Source: Christensenella hongkongensis | GTDB taxonomy: Bacteria; Bacillota; Clostridia; Christensenellales; Christensenellaceae | Length of the DNA: 64,000 nt | Reading direction: 5' to 3' | Assembly (NCBI RefSeq): GCF_000981035.1 | Contig: NZ_LAYJ01000053.1 | Coordinates: 22,529-86,528 of the forward strand | Shown: positions 50,362-59,068 of the stretch, piece by piece | Layout of the letters: every line of letters begins with the position of its first letter | Numbering within the stretch: position 1 is the stretch's first letter | Position numbers and translations under genes: made by a program | The notes under the pieces: generated by a model | What the model was told of the DNA's origin: nothing | Database searches by the model: none | Seen by the model: the letters and a program-made list of their open reading frames with translations, nothing else

Positions 50362-51918
50362 TCATTTCGTTACACCGTATTTTTTAACGAGCGCGGCCAT
50401 CTCATGGAAATCATCTTTCACATGGACGTACAATTTCTTGAATAATCCATAATAATCCATGTAAAGCTCATGCTGTTTCTGGTCAGGTTCCATATAATCG
50501 CTAAATTTACGCTTTTCTTTGGTAATCGAAAAATCTTTGAACACGCCCACCGAAACACCCGCAAGAATCGCGTCTCCGAAAGGAGCGCCCACACGGTTTT
50601 CAAGGAATGCCGTCGGAACATTAAACAAATCGGTCAGGATTCTTCTCCATAGTTTGCTTTTCGCGCCGCCCTCATTGAGTACGATTGGAAGGTTGATTTT
50701 GATCCCCTTATACTGCATGACTTCATAATTCTGATATAACGCGAAAGCGGCGCCTTCCATCATGGCCCGTATCATATGTCCTTTGGTGTGATGCAACGAA
50801 AGTCCGAAAAACGCCCCTCGTGCATATACATCCCAAAGCGGCGTCCGTTCTCCCATCAGATAGGGCAACGCAACCAAACCCTCGCAACCGGCAGGTGCTT
50901 GTTCCGCTTCAATATTCATGTAGTCATACACATCCAAATTAGGCGTCAGCCGCGCCGCTGCGGTCTCAAGCTGGCAAACGCTGTCACGCAGGAAGCGCAA
51001 CACCTGTCCGCCACCCACGATCGCGGCGATCGTAATATAATCGTTGCAGGAATTTGTCGTATACGGGTCATTCAGAAGCAAATCTGAAAAATCGAGATTA
51101 TTATTGACAATTCCCAAAATGCCTCCCGTTCCGAGATTGATTTGCGTATCCCCCGGCTCCGTGGCGCCGCCGCCTACCCATGCTGCATTACAGTCTACTT
51201 GGCCGGCACAAACCGGTATCCCGGGAACAAGCCCTGTTTCCCGTGCTGCTTTTTGTGTCAGTTCCCCGACAATTTCTTCGCACGCATACATATCCGGCAT
51301 CATCTCAACCGGTATGCCAATACGTTCCATAATTTCCGGGTCATATTCTTTTTTCACAATATTGTACGCAATTCCCCAAAAACCGCCCGTAGAATAATTC
51401 ATTGCTGCCTTTCCCGTCATGCGCAGGCGAACAAAACCATCGATGGTGAGCGCTTTCCAAATCCTTCCGAAATCTTCCGGACGGTTGTTCTTCTCCCACA
51501 TCAGGTTGACCATTGTCGGATGATCTTCTATCCGGTTACCGCTCACTTCAAATATTTTGTCCGTTCCGATGTTATCGCGCAGCCACTGCACCTCGTTTGT
51601 CGCCCTGCGATCCATGAGATTATAAGCCCGGTTGATCGGGTTTGTCTCCTTGTCGACCATAACAAGGCAAGGTTGTGCCGACGATACGCCAATCCCTACT
51701 ACGTCTTTTGGGTCGATTCCTGACTTTCGCACACAATCCTGTATAGTCTCGCACGCAAGTTTCCAGTACCGCTCCGCATCGTGTTCTGACCATCCCGGAT
51801 GATCCACATAAATCGGATATTCCTGAAAAGAATAAGCCAGTACATCCGCATTTTCATCAATAATGCATGTTTTACCGCCGCCGGTTCCGAAATCCATACC
51901 GATCAGATATTTTGCCAT
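50362..51918 (-). CDS. FGGY-family carbohydrate kinase (xylulokinase-like)
   Basis: 518 residues, start behind GTGAGGAGAAACT. LIGMDFGTGGGKTCIID is the phosphate-1 loop; NLMDRRATNEVQWLRD, VCAGQVDCNAAWVGGGA (with the catalytic-base aspartate in QVD) and INLGTGGILGIV follow, and VLNEGGAKSKLWRRILTDLFNVP is the FGGY family signature. It phosphorylates a ketose or polyol. It sits between the dehydrogenase and the importer, the natural place for the kinase that traps the incoming or oxidised sugar. Confidence 0.9.
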   Translation of the reverse strand: MAKYLIGMDFGTGGGKTCIIDENADVLAYSFQEYPIYVDHPGWSEHDAERYWKLACETIQDCVRKSGIDPKDVVGIGVSSAQPCLVMVDKETNPINRAYNLMDRRATNEVQWLRDNIGTDKIFEVSGNRIEDHPTMVNLMWEKNNRPEDFGRIWKALTIDGFVRLRMTGKAAMNYSTGGFWGIAYNIVKKEYDPEIMERIGIPVEMMPDMYACEEIVGELTQKAARETGLVPGIPVCAGQVDCNAAWVGGGATEPGDTQINLGTGGILGIVNNNLDFSDLLLNDPYTTNSCNDYITIAAIVGGGQVLRFLRDSVCQLETAAARLTPNLDVYDYMNIEAEQAPAGCEGLVALPYLMGERTPLWDVYARGAFFGLSLHHTKGHMIRAMMEGAAFALYQNYEVMQYKGIKINLPIVLNEGGAKSKLWRRILTDLFNVPTAFLENRVGAPFGDAILAGVSVGVFKDFSITKEKRKFSDYMEPDQKQHELYMDYYGLFKKLYVHVKDDFHEMAALVKKYGVTK

Positions 51919-51927
51919 AGTTTCTCC

Positions 51928-53040
51928 TCACTTTTGCATTGCTTCGGGAATCAAAACAACTTTGATTGCAGGATCGCCCTGTTCGGCAAGCTCAAATCCT
52001 GTTTTCCAATCCTGCATCGGTACTCTGTGGGTCACAAGGGTTTCCACATCGAGCGTACCTTTCGTAATTGCGCTGATTGCAACTTCATATCCTTCCAGCC
52101 CGCTGATGTGCGCGCCCAGAAGATCGAGTTCCTTGCGGTCTCCAATAATACTCCAGTCAACTGTCACTTCCTGTCCAAATACGCTGAATTCGATAAATTT
52201 TCCGCGTTTGCGCACCATATTCAAACCGTTGATTACGGAAGACGGATACCCGGCGCATTCTATATAAATGTCGCATCCATATCCGTCCGTCAAATCCTTT
52301 ACCTTTTTTACGGCGTCTTCCTCTGCAATATTGATACAAAGGTCCGCGCCCATTTTTTTTGCGGCCTCCAGCCGGTTTTGTTTCGCGTCAAGCGCAATCA
52401 ACAGTTTTGGCGATTTCATTTTCGCGAACCGGGTCTTTGCGAGGCCGATCGGTCCCATGCCCGCAATGACTACAACATCCCGCATGGAAATCCCCGCGCG
52501 TTCAATGGTATGGGCCGCGCAGGATGCCGGCTCTACGAACGCCGCGCCTTTGATCCCAATCGATTTATCCAGTTTATGGATTATACTTCTCGAACTTAAC
52601 CGCACATAATCAGCCATGCCGCCGTCCGTAATCCCTTTCTGGAAACCATACATGTCGTGTTTTTCACACATCCAGCGCATGCCTTCCTCACAAAACCGGC
52701 ATTCCCAACACGGAAGAATCTGTTCCGGCGCGCACCAGTCTCCCAGTTCCAGCCCGTACTTCTTGGCTGCATTGTCCCCAATCGCAACGACTTCCCCGCT
52801 AAATTCGTGTCCGCCAATTACGCCCGGCGTTTGCCATTGCGGCAAGTTGTTGCCACCCCAGAACATCGCTGCTCCATGATAAGATTTAATATCGCCCGCA
52901 CAAATCCCGCATCCCAGCGATTTAATCAAAACCTCGTCCTCAGTGATTTCCGGGACTTTATGATCTTCGTAACGAAAATCATTTGGCCCATAGGCAACCA
53001 ACGCTTTCATAATTTTTGGAATTCCGTCTACTTTTTTCAT
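51928..53040 (-). CDS. Zinc-dependent medium-chain dehydrogenase (polyol dehydrogenase-like)
   Basis: 370 residues from ATG 53040, behind GAGGAGGAGAATACA. Catalytic zinc: GCGICAGDIKSYHG (Cys near 47) and GGHEFSGEV (His-Glu near 78). Structural zinc: PCWECRFCEEGMRWMC (four cysteines). The NAD site is VVIAGMGPIGLAKTRFAK near 190. The family oxidises sorbitol, threonine, erythritol and similar alcohols. In this operon it probably turns a polyol into the ketose used by the FGGY kinase. Confidence 0.9.
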   Translation of the reverse strand: MKKVDGIPKIMKALVAYGPNDFRYEDHKVPEITEDEVLIKSLGCGICAGDIKSYHGAAMFWGGNNLPQWQTPGVIGGHEFSGEVVAIGDNAAKKYGLELGDWCAPEQILPCWECRFCEEGMRWMCEKHDMYGFQKGITDGGMADYVRLSSRSIIHKLDKSIGIKGAAFVEPASCAAHTIERAGISMRDVVVIAGMGPIGLAKTRFAKMKSPKLLIALDAKQNRLEAAKKMGADLCINIAEEDAVKKVKDLTDGYGCDIYIECAGYPSSVINGLNMVRKRGKFIEFSVFGQEVTVDWSIIGDRKELDLLGAHISGLEGYEVAISAITKGTLDVETLVTHRVPMQDWKTGFELAEQGDPAIKVVLIPEAMQK

Positions 53041-53074
53041 TGTATTCTCCTCCTCAGAATATTTCGTCCTAGTT

Positions 53075-54451
53075 TCAGCGCCCGCTGTGAACCGCCATGC
53101 CGAAACAATCGAGCGCCGCTTCCCGTACCATCTCTGACAGGGAAGGATGTGCCACAATCAAATCTTCCCATTGTGCCAAAGTCATTTTGTTTATCACTGC
53201 TGCCGCGGCGAAAGAAATCATTTCCGTTGCCCCTTCTCCCAAAATATGGACGCCCAGTGTTTCTTTCGTCTTTTTATCGGCTATCACAATCACCATTCCT
53301 TGCGCATCTTCCACAAGCGCCATTCCGTTCGCCCGGTAATGGAATGTACCGACCGACGCATCAATCCCCCTTTCCCTCGCCTGCGCCGATGTGATTCCTA
53401 CCGCCGCCATACAGGGGATGGTATAGATACACCTTGGCATAACCGATAGATCTGCGGTCTTTGGTCCATCCATAATATTGTGAACAGCGCACTCTCCTTC
53501 GGCATATGCTGCGTGAGCCAACTGGTACCCTCCGATCACATCTCCAATCGCATAAATATGTGGAACAGACGTTTCCATCCGTTGATTGACCACGATTTCC
53601 CCTTTGGAGTTGAGCCGTATCCCCAGCCGGTTGGCATCGATCCCCTCTAAGTTCGCCTTCCTGCCTGCAGCCATCAATACAACGTCGGCGGGAAGGGTTA
53701 TTTCCTCTTCCCCTTTTTGATAGCGCACGGCTAATGTTTCCCGATCTTTTTTTACTTCCTTTACCGCCGCGCCTGTTTCAATTTTGACGCCCTTACATGT
53801 CATGGCTGCGACAAGTCCGTCCACAATTTTTTGTTCCTCAGCTGGATAAAGCCTTTCCATCATCTCTACTACGGTTACATCTGATCCATAGGCGTTGTAG
53901 GCGCTTGCAAGTTCCATTCCAATTACGCCTCCGCCGATCACTACAAGTCGTTCGGGGATTTTTTGCAACGCCAATGCAGCGGTGCTGTCAATCGTATTTT
54001 CCGCACCCGGAACAGGGACTGTTACCGGGCTAGAACCCGTCGCAATGATAATATCCTTGGCTTGGTATTCCCGGCCGTTGCAGGATACCCGCAGTCCTGG
54101 CATCAGTTGTGCGCTTCCTTTCACAAGCTTCACGCCGCTTGCTTTCAGCAGGCTCCCCACGCCACCGACCAACTGGGACACGGCCTTTTCTTTTCCTTGC
54201 TGGATTTTCCTAAAACTAAACTGTCCTGCTTCTTTGAAGATTCCCTGCTCCGTCAGTTCCGTGATCCGGTCCATCAGTTTTGCTTTGTCCAGCAAGTATT
54301 TTGTCGGGATACATCCAACGTTCAGGCAAGTCCCGCCCAAACTGTCTTTTTCAAACAGGGCGACTTTCGCTCCTTTTTTTGCTGCGACTCTAGCGCTCAG
54401 ATATCCGCCCGGTCCGCCGCCAATGACAATCAAATCATATATATCAGCCAT
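53075..54451 (-). CDS. Dihydrolipoamide dehydrogenase (E3)
   Basis: 458 residues, start behind TGGAGGGCTGAAAT. FAD site VIGGGPGGYLSARVAAKKGAKVALFE; redox-active disulphide GGTCLNVGCIPTKYLL near 40-45; NAD site VVIGGGVIGMELASAYNAYGSDVTVVE; second FAD box HIYAIGDVIGGYQLAHAAYAEG; catalytic His-Glu in VAHPSLSEMVREA at the end. No lipoyl domain is fused at the N-terminus. It reoxidises the lipoyl arm of E2 encoded just upstream in the operon. Confidence 0.95.
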   Translation of the reverse strand: MADIYDLIVIGGGPGGYLSARVAAKKGAKVALFEKDSLGGTCLNVGCIPTKYLLDKAKLMDRITELTEQGIFKEAGQFSFRKIQQGKEKAVSQLVGGVGSLLKASGVKLVKGSAQLMPGLRVSCNGREYQAKDIIIATGSSPVTVPVPGAENTIDSTAALALQKIPERLVVIGGGVIGMELASAYNAYGSDVTVVEMMERLYPAEEQKIVDGLVAAMTCKGVKIETGAAVKEVKKDRETLAVRYQKGEEEITLPADVVLMAAGRKANLEGIDANRLGIRLNSKGEIVVNQRMETSVPHIYAIGDVIGGYQLAHAAYAEGECAVHNIMDGPKTADLSVMPRCIYTIPCMAAVGITSAQARERGIDASVGTFHYRANGMALVEDAQGMVIVIADKKTKETLGVHILGEGATEMISFAAAAVINKMTLAQWEDLIVAHPSLSEMVREAALDCFGMAVHSGR

Positions 54452-54465
54452 ATTTCAGCCCTCCA

Positions 54466-55713
54466 TCAGCAAACGGCCAACCCGGGATTTTCCAGCAAAT
54501 TTTTAACATCCGTTAAATACTGGGCGCCGCTTGCACCGTCAATGATCCGGTGGTCAAATGTTGCGGTCACTGTCATTACCGGTCGAATCACCGCTTCACC
54601 ATCCCGCACAACGACTTTCTCTTCTGTTTTCCCCAGCGCAAGGATACATGCTTCCGGCGGATTAATAATTGCTGTAAAATGCTGCACAGGATACATTCCC
54701 AGATTTGAGAGTGTGATCGTTCCGCCTTCCATCTCATCCGGCGATAATTTTCCCTCACGCGCTTTCGAAATTTTTTCCTGTGTCATTGTTGCAATCTCAC
54801 GGACCGAATATGCCCCAACGTCTTTTATAACAGGAACGACCAATCCGCCTTCTACCGCAACCGCCAACCCCACGTTGACTTGGGGATACCTGCGGATTGC
54901 ATCCTCCGTCCACGACGCATTCACATCCGGGTGCATTTTTGCCGCTGTCCCCAAAACTTTTAGAATAATGTCGTTATAACTTACTTTTACATTCGGGTAG
55001 AGGGAATTGACTTGTTTGCGCAGTGCGATACAACTTGTCATATCCACTTCTACAGTAACCTGGTAAGCCGGTATGTTCTGTGTGCTTTCAAGCATCCTGC
55101 GCGCAATTGTGCGCCGCATACTGCTTTTCGGAATATCCAGATATGTTTCGCCCATTGGCTGCAACACCGTCGGTACAGCGCTCGCATGTTCTTTCAAATC
55201 CGCTAATTTTATTGTGCCAGGTCCATGCTCCTGCGCGAATCTGGCCAAATCAATCTTGTTTTCCCGCGCAAACCGTTTTGCATTGGGCATTGCTTTCAGG
55301 CCGTCAGCTTCCCCGGCGCGAACGGCGTTTTCAACTGCCTGCACCTTAGGGGCCGCAGTGGAATCCTGCTTCTTCATAATCGGCTGGTATTCGTCGTCAG
55401 GTTCTTTATTTTGTTCCGGAGATGCCGGCGTTCGTGCCGTCATATTTGTTTCCATCCGATATTGCTCAAAATCGTTCCGGTCTCCAACAAGCGCCAGCAC
55501 TTCGCCTGCAGATGCAAATTCTCCTTTTTGTACAAGTATGTCGACCACAATGCCCTTGGTAAAACTCTCCACCGGCAGCGTTGCTTTGTCTGTTTCGATT
55601 TCAAGCATCGTATCCCCGCGTTTTACTTCCTCCCCCACGCTGACAAGCCAATTTGCAACCATAGACCGATCCGTTGTTTGTCCGCCGGAAGGCATAATAA
55701 TTTTCTTGATCAT
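54466..55713 (-). CDS. Dihydrolipoamide acyltransferase (E2) of an acetoin/2-oxoacid dehydrogenase
   Basis: 415 residues, start behind ATGGAGGAGAGAAG. One N-terminal lipoyl domain with the lipoylated lysine in IETDKATLPVES near 43, a linker, an E3/E1-binding domain (AMPNAKRFARENKIDLARFA near 140) and the catalytic acyltransferase domain ending in TATFDHRIIDGASGAQYL (the HxxxD-type active site). It passes acyl groups from E1 to coenzyme A, giving acetyl-CoA if E1 acts on pyruvate or acetoin. Confidence 0.94.
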   Translation of the reverse strand: MIKKIIMPSGGQTTDRSMVANWLVSVGEEVKRGDTMLEIETDKATLPVESFTKGIVVDILVQKGEFASAGEVLALVGDRNDFEQYRMETNMTARTPASPEQNKEPDDEYQPIMKKQDSTAAPKVQAVENAVRAGEADGLKAMPNAKRFARENKIDLARFAQEHGPGTIKLADLKEHASAVPTVLQPMGETYLDIPKSSMRRTIARRMLESTQNIPAYQVTVEVDMTSCIALRKQVNSLYPNVKVSYNDIILKVLGTAAKMHPDVNASWTEDAIRRYPQVNVGLAVAVEGGLVVPVIKDVGAYSVREIATMTQEKISKAREGKLSPDEMEGGTITLSNLGMYPVQHFTAIINPPEACILALGKTEEKVVVRDGEAVIRPVMTVTATFDHRIIDGASGAQYLTDVKNLLENPGLAVC

Positions 55714-55727
55714 CTTCTCTCCTCCAT

Positions 55728-56657
55728 TTATCCAACGCGGAACGCTTTATTCTCTCCATTAAATGCTTTGATATAATCGACCACTACCTGCATGACCGGT
55801 TCCTGTTGCTTGACCATGATATCAATATCCATGCCACGTCCCAAAATATCGTTGGGATCCATTTTGTCGGTATCGCTCGTATGATAAAAACTATTTTCGG
55901 CATTTACTGCAGCGCGTTTCAATGCTGTACCGATATTGACTTTTGTGATCCCCGCGTCAATCGCCTCGCGGAAATCCTGCAAAGCGACTCCGGTACCACC
56001 GTGCAGGACCAGCCTTACATCATCTTTCACCATAGACTTTATTTTTCGGATCAATTCAAAATCAATCTTTGCCTTGCCATTTTCCATCAAATGACAATTG
56101 CCTACCGCTACCGCGAGTGCATCAATCCCAGTCTGCGCTACAAAATCAACCGCCAATTGCGGGTCGGTGTTTTCGCCCTGATGAACGTCCCCGGTTGCTG
56201 AATTAACCATCGGCAATTCTCCCACTTCAGCCTCGACTGTCACACCGCATGCGTGCGCATAATGGACGATCCGTTTTTGGACTGCGATCTGTTCGTCCAA
56301 TGGCAGCGCATCTGCCGCAAAAATCGGCGCAAACATCACCATATCGAATTTTTCCTGAACAGCCTGATACACCAATGCTTCGTTGTCCGATTCATTCAAA
56401 AGAGTTGCCACCGGCACGCTCGCGCGCTGCGCGATCGTGTTTACCATTGCGGCATAAACCGCTATATCTTCCGGATATTTTCTTTTTGGTTCGGCAATAT
56501 ACGTTCCACAAACGCCTATCATCACAGGCGATTTCATTTTTTCGGCTGCCCGAACCACCGCAAGCGTAGATTCGAGGTTCCAGCTTTCAAAATATCCAAC
56601 CGCATAGTGATTTTCTTCCGCATGTTTTAACAGGGCTTTTCCACTTATTTTCGTCAT
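55728..56657 (-). CDS. Class II aldolase-fold protein with altered active site
   Basis: 309 residues, start behind AAAGGAGATTGATCA. It aligns end to end with fructose-bisphosphate aldolase class II: AVGYFESWNLES, VTVEAEVGELP, DALAVAVGNCH, RLVLHGGTGV and GITKVNIGTAL. However, the box that is normally HLDHG reads LLNESDN, so the catalytic Asp has become Asn and one zinc-ligand His has become Glu; the other zinc histidines (NCH, LHGG) remain. It may therefore act on another ketose phosphate or catalyse another reaction. It lies oddly between E1-beta and E2 of the dehydrogenase. Confidence 0.85.
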   Translation of the reverse strand: MTKISGKALLKHAEENHYAVGYFESWNLESTLAVVRAAEKMKSPVMIGVCGTYIAEPKRKYPEDIAVYAAMVNTIAQRASVPVATLLNESDNEALVYQAVQEKFDMVMFAPIFAADALPLDEQIAVQKRIVHYAHACGVTVEAEVGELPMVNSATGDVHQGENTDPQLAVDFVAQTGIDALAVAVGNCHLMENGKAKIDFELIRKIKSMVKDDVRLVLHGGTGVALQDFREAIDAGITKVNIGTALKRAAVNAENSFYHTSDTDKMDPNDILGRGMDIDIMVKQQEPVMQVVVDYIKAFNGENKAFRVG

Positions 56658-56679
56658 TGATCAATCTCCTTTATCAAAA

Positions 56680-57693
56680 TTACTGTCTTGCCAACTTCAA
56701 AATTCCCTCGTAGATCAGTTCCTTGGAAGGGATTACGTAATTCTCCAAATTTGGCGCAAACGGAATCGGGGTATCCGGCGTTGCTACCCTCATAACCGGA
56801 GCGTCCAAATCATAGATACATTTTTCTGCAAAATGCGCGGAAAGTTGGGCTCCCCAACCATTGGAATAGACGTCTTCATGCACGATCAGGAGTTTTCCTG
56901 TTTTCCTGACGGAATTTTCTACAGTTTCATAATCAAAGGGAACCAAGGACCGAGGATCAATGATTTCGCAGCTGATTCCGTCCTTTTCAGCCAGCGCGGC
57001 TGCTTCCTGTGCTTTATAGTTCATAAGCAGATTGGCTACAATTGTCATATCCGTTCCCTCGCGGCGCACCGCTGCCTTTCCAAACTCTACCGTGTAATCG
57101 TTTTCTGGAACTTCACCGGAGGTTTGCAGTGCGTCCTTTTCTTTTCTGCTTCCGCCGTACAACAGTTTATGTTCGAACACAACAACCGGATTATCGTCAC
57201 GTATGGCCTGTTTGATCATTCCTTTGGCATCGTAAGGAGTAGACGGGCAAATGACCTTGAGTCCGGGAACATGTGTGAAAAACCCTTCAAAGCTTTGCGC
57301 ATGCTGGGCACCCCGGTTTGTTGCCCCGCATGGAGCGCGCATCACCATCGGTACTTTTACTTTTCCACCCGACATATAACACATTTTCGCCGCTTGGTTC
57401 ACAAGCTGATCCATCATACAAAATAAGAAGTCGCCATATTGTAAATCAGCAACCGGTTTCATCCCGGTCATCGCGGCGCCAACCGCCGCTCCGGAAATTA
57501 AAATCTCGGATATTGGGGTATTGATCACCCGCTCTTCTCCAAATTCTTTTGCCAAGCCCCGGGTTACGGTAAACGCACCGCCCATTCCGCCTTCTATATC
57601 CACATCCTCACCGATGCAAAAAACACGTTCATCCCGGCGCATTTCTTCCATGATTCCTTCCCTCAGCGCATCCGCTATACTCATCGTAGCCAT
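56680..57693 (-). CDS. acoB: Acetoin/2-oxoacid dehydrogenase E1 beta subunit
   Basis: 337 residues, the AcoB/PdhB size. IADALREGIMEEMRRDERVFCIGEDVDIEGGMGGAFTVTRGL is the standard opening, with GAAVGAAMTGMKPVADLQYGDFLFCMMDQLVNQAAKMCYMSGG and GATNRGAQHAQSFEGFFTHVPGLKV. Its ATG overlaps the E1-alpha stop by one base (TAATG), so the two subunits are made in step. Acetoin versus pyruvate as substrate cannot be settled; the four-gene A-B-C-L set with short E1-alpha favours acetoin-type. Confidence 0.9.
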   Translation of the reverse strand: MATMSIADALREGIMEEMRRDERVFCIGEDVDIEGGMGGAFTVTRGLAKEFGEERVINTPISEILISGAAVGAAMTGMKPVADLQYGDFLFCMMDQLVNQAAKMCYMSGGKVKVPMVMRAPCGATNRGAQHAQSFEGFFTHVPGLKVICPSTPYDAKGMIKQAIRDDNPVVVFEHKLLYGGSRKEKDALQTSGEVPENDYTVEFGKAAVRREGTDMTIVANLLMNYKAQEAAALAEKDGISCEIIDPRSLVPFDYETVENSVRKTGKLLIVHEDVYSNGWGAQLSAHFAEKCIYDLDAPVMRVATPDTPIPFAPNLENYVIPSKELIYEGILKLARQ

Positions 57694-58676
57694 TAGTCGT
57701 TCTCTCCTTCCCAGTAAATGTCATGCAACGCACTTTCCAACGCTGGTTCTGCTGCTGCTTGCGCATATTCCACCGCTTCGTCTACTTCGTCCTGTATCCG
57801 ATCGTCGATCGCCACAATCTCTTGTTCTGTCGCGATTTTATGCTCTATCAGATATGCGCGGAAAAGCTTCAGCGGATCGCGGTCAAACCACTTTTTTTCT
57901 TCTTCTTTAGGCCTGTATCCACATGCATCATTCCTGGAATGTCCGCCATGCCGGTAAGTTTTTAGCTCGATCAGCGTTGGTCCCTTGCCTGCCCTCGCCT
58001 TTTTAATCGCCTTGACCGCAACCTCATTGACGGCAAGCACGTCGTTTCCGTCGACAACGATCCCCTCCATGCCATAAGCGGCTGCTCGCCCGGCTGCAAC
58101 ATCTTCCAAAAGCGTCGTTCGTTTGATCGAAGTCGTTGCCGAATACAGGTTGTTTTCGCATACATAAATGACCGGGAGCTTCCAAACAGCTGCAAAATTC
58201 ATACTTTCATGGAACGAACCTTCGTTCGTTGCGCCATCGCCCATAAAGCACACGACTACCTGGTTCGTTTTGCGCATTTTATTGGAAAGTGCTATTCCCG
58301 CGGCAATCGGTAGATTCCCACCTACGATTGCATTTGCCGGAACTACGCCGACATGAATGTCTCCCGTATGCATGGCTCCGCCTTTTCCGTGACAGCATCC
58401 TTCTTCTTTTCCAAACATTTCACACATCATGGACTGCAATGTCACACCTTTCGCGAGGCAATGTCCGGCGGGACGGTGCGTAGAGGCGACATAATCCTCG
58501 TCTGTCAGGTCATATAACATTCCGACCGCACACGCTTCTTGTCCGGTGGACTGGTGTATGCTGCCCGGCATAATCCCTTCCAAAAACAGGTAATAGATAC
58601 TTTCTTCGTACTTACGGATCAAGCACATCCGCTCATACATCCCCAGTAACTTTTCTTTGCTATACTTTTGTGCCAA
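57693..58676 (-). CDS. acoA: Acetoin/2-oxoacid dehydrogenase E1 alpha subunit
   Basis: 327 residues from TTG 58676, behind CAGGAGGGAACAGTT. The thiamine diphosphate motif is GDGATNEGSFHESMNFAAVWKLPVIYVCENN (GDG...NN near 145-175). HRPAGHCLAKG, EGCCHGKGGAMH and the phosphorylation-loop-like YRHGGHSRNDACGYR are also conserved. The length suits AcoA rather than the longer pyruvate dehydrogenase alpha chain. It is the first gene of the operon, about 155 bases downstream of the proposed promoter. Confidence 0.9.
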   Translation of the reverse strand: MAQKYSKEKLLGMYERMCLIRKYEESIYYLFLEGIMPGSIHQSTGQEACAVGMLYDLTDEDYVASTHRPAGHCLAKGVTLQSMMCEMFGKEEGCCHGKGGAMHTGDIHVGVVPANAIVGGNLPIAAGIALSNKMRKTNQVVVCFMGDGATNEGSFHESMNFAAVWKLPVIYVCENNLYSATTSIKRTTLLEDVAAGRAAAYGMEGIVVDGNDVLAVNEVAVKAIKKARAGKGPTLIELKTYRHGGHSRNDACGYRPKEEEKKWFDRDPLKLFRAYLIEHKIATEQEIVAIDDRIQDEVDEAVEYAQAAAEPALESALHDIYWEGEND

Positions 58677-58780
58677 AACTGTTCCCTCCTGAATAATTTT
58701 TCATATTTTTCTTCACCCAACAGGTGAAAGAATTGACGTTTTCGATCTTTTTTTCGGACAATATTTTTCTTTTGCGCACA

Positions 58781-58927
58781 TTTTTGTTTGTTATAGAACA
58801 TTTTTTGTTTGAAATCGGTCTGTATAGCTTATTTTAATGCTATTTTTCTTCGTAGTCAAGCAAATTTTATCGTATTTCATCATATTTTTGTTCGTTTAAT
58901 AACATAATGATTTTTTCCGAACAAAAA
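58781..58927. promoter_or_regulatory. TTTTTGTTYG operator-like boxes in the divergent region
   Basis: Direct copies of TTTTTGTTTG at 58781-58790 and 58802-58811 (21 bases apart, two helix turns), a TTTTTGTTCG at 58885-58894 and its inverted copy CGAACAAAAA at 58918-58927. They flank the proposed operon promoter and lie next to the DeoR-family gene. DeoR regulators often bind repeated T-rich boxes of this sort. Confidence 0.55.
58831..58859 (-). promoter_or_regulatory. Proposed promoter of the 14-gene sugar operon
   Basis: On the minus strand TTGACT (58859-58854), 17 bases, TAAAAT (58836-58831). It lies 155 bases before the E1-alpha start, leaving a long leader that holds two TTTTTGTTTG boxes and a small hairpin (TTCACC/GGTGAA, 58722-58738). 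Confidence 0.55.
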
Positions 58928-59031
58928 AAAGAATACTTATGCTTGCCTACTTGCTGTAGATTGAGCTATAATGAAAAAGAAATGATTGTTTTTTAACAAT
59001 TTTTTTAATTTTTAATGAAACCATGGATAAT

Positions 59032-59051
59032 ATAATTGCAAGCGTTTGTAG
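59032..59051 (+). promoter_or_regulatory. Promoter -10 box and cre-like site of the DeoR gene
   Basis: TATAAT at 59032-59037 is followed directly by TGCAAGCGTTTGTA (59038-59051), which differs from the CcpA cre consensus TGNAANCGNWWNCA at only one position. A cre at the start site would repress under glucose. A good -35 box is not seen. Confidence 0.5.
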
Positions 59052-59068
59052 GGATAGGAAGTGAAAAA

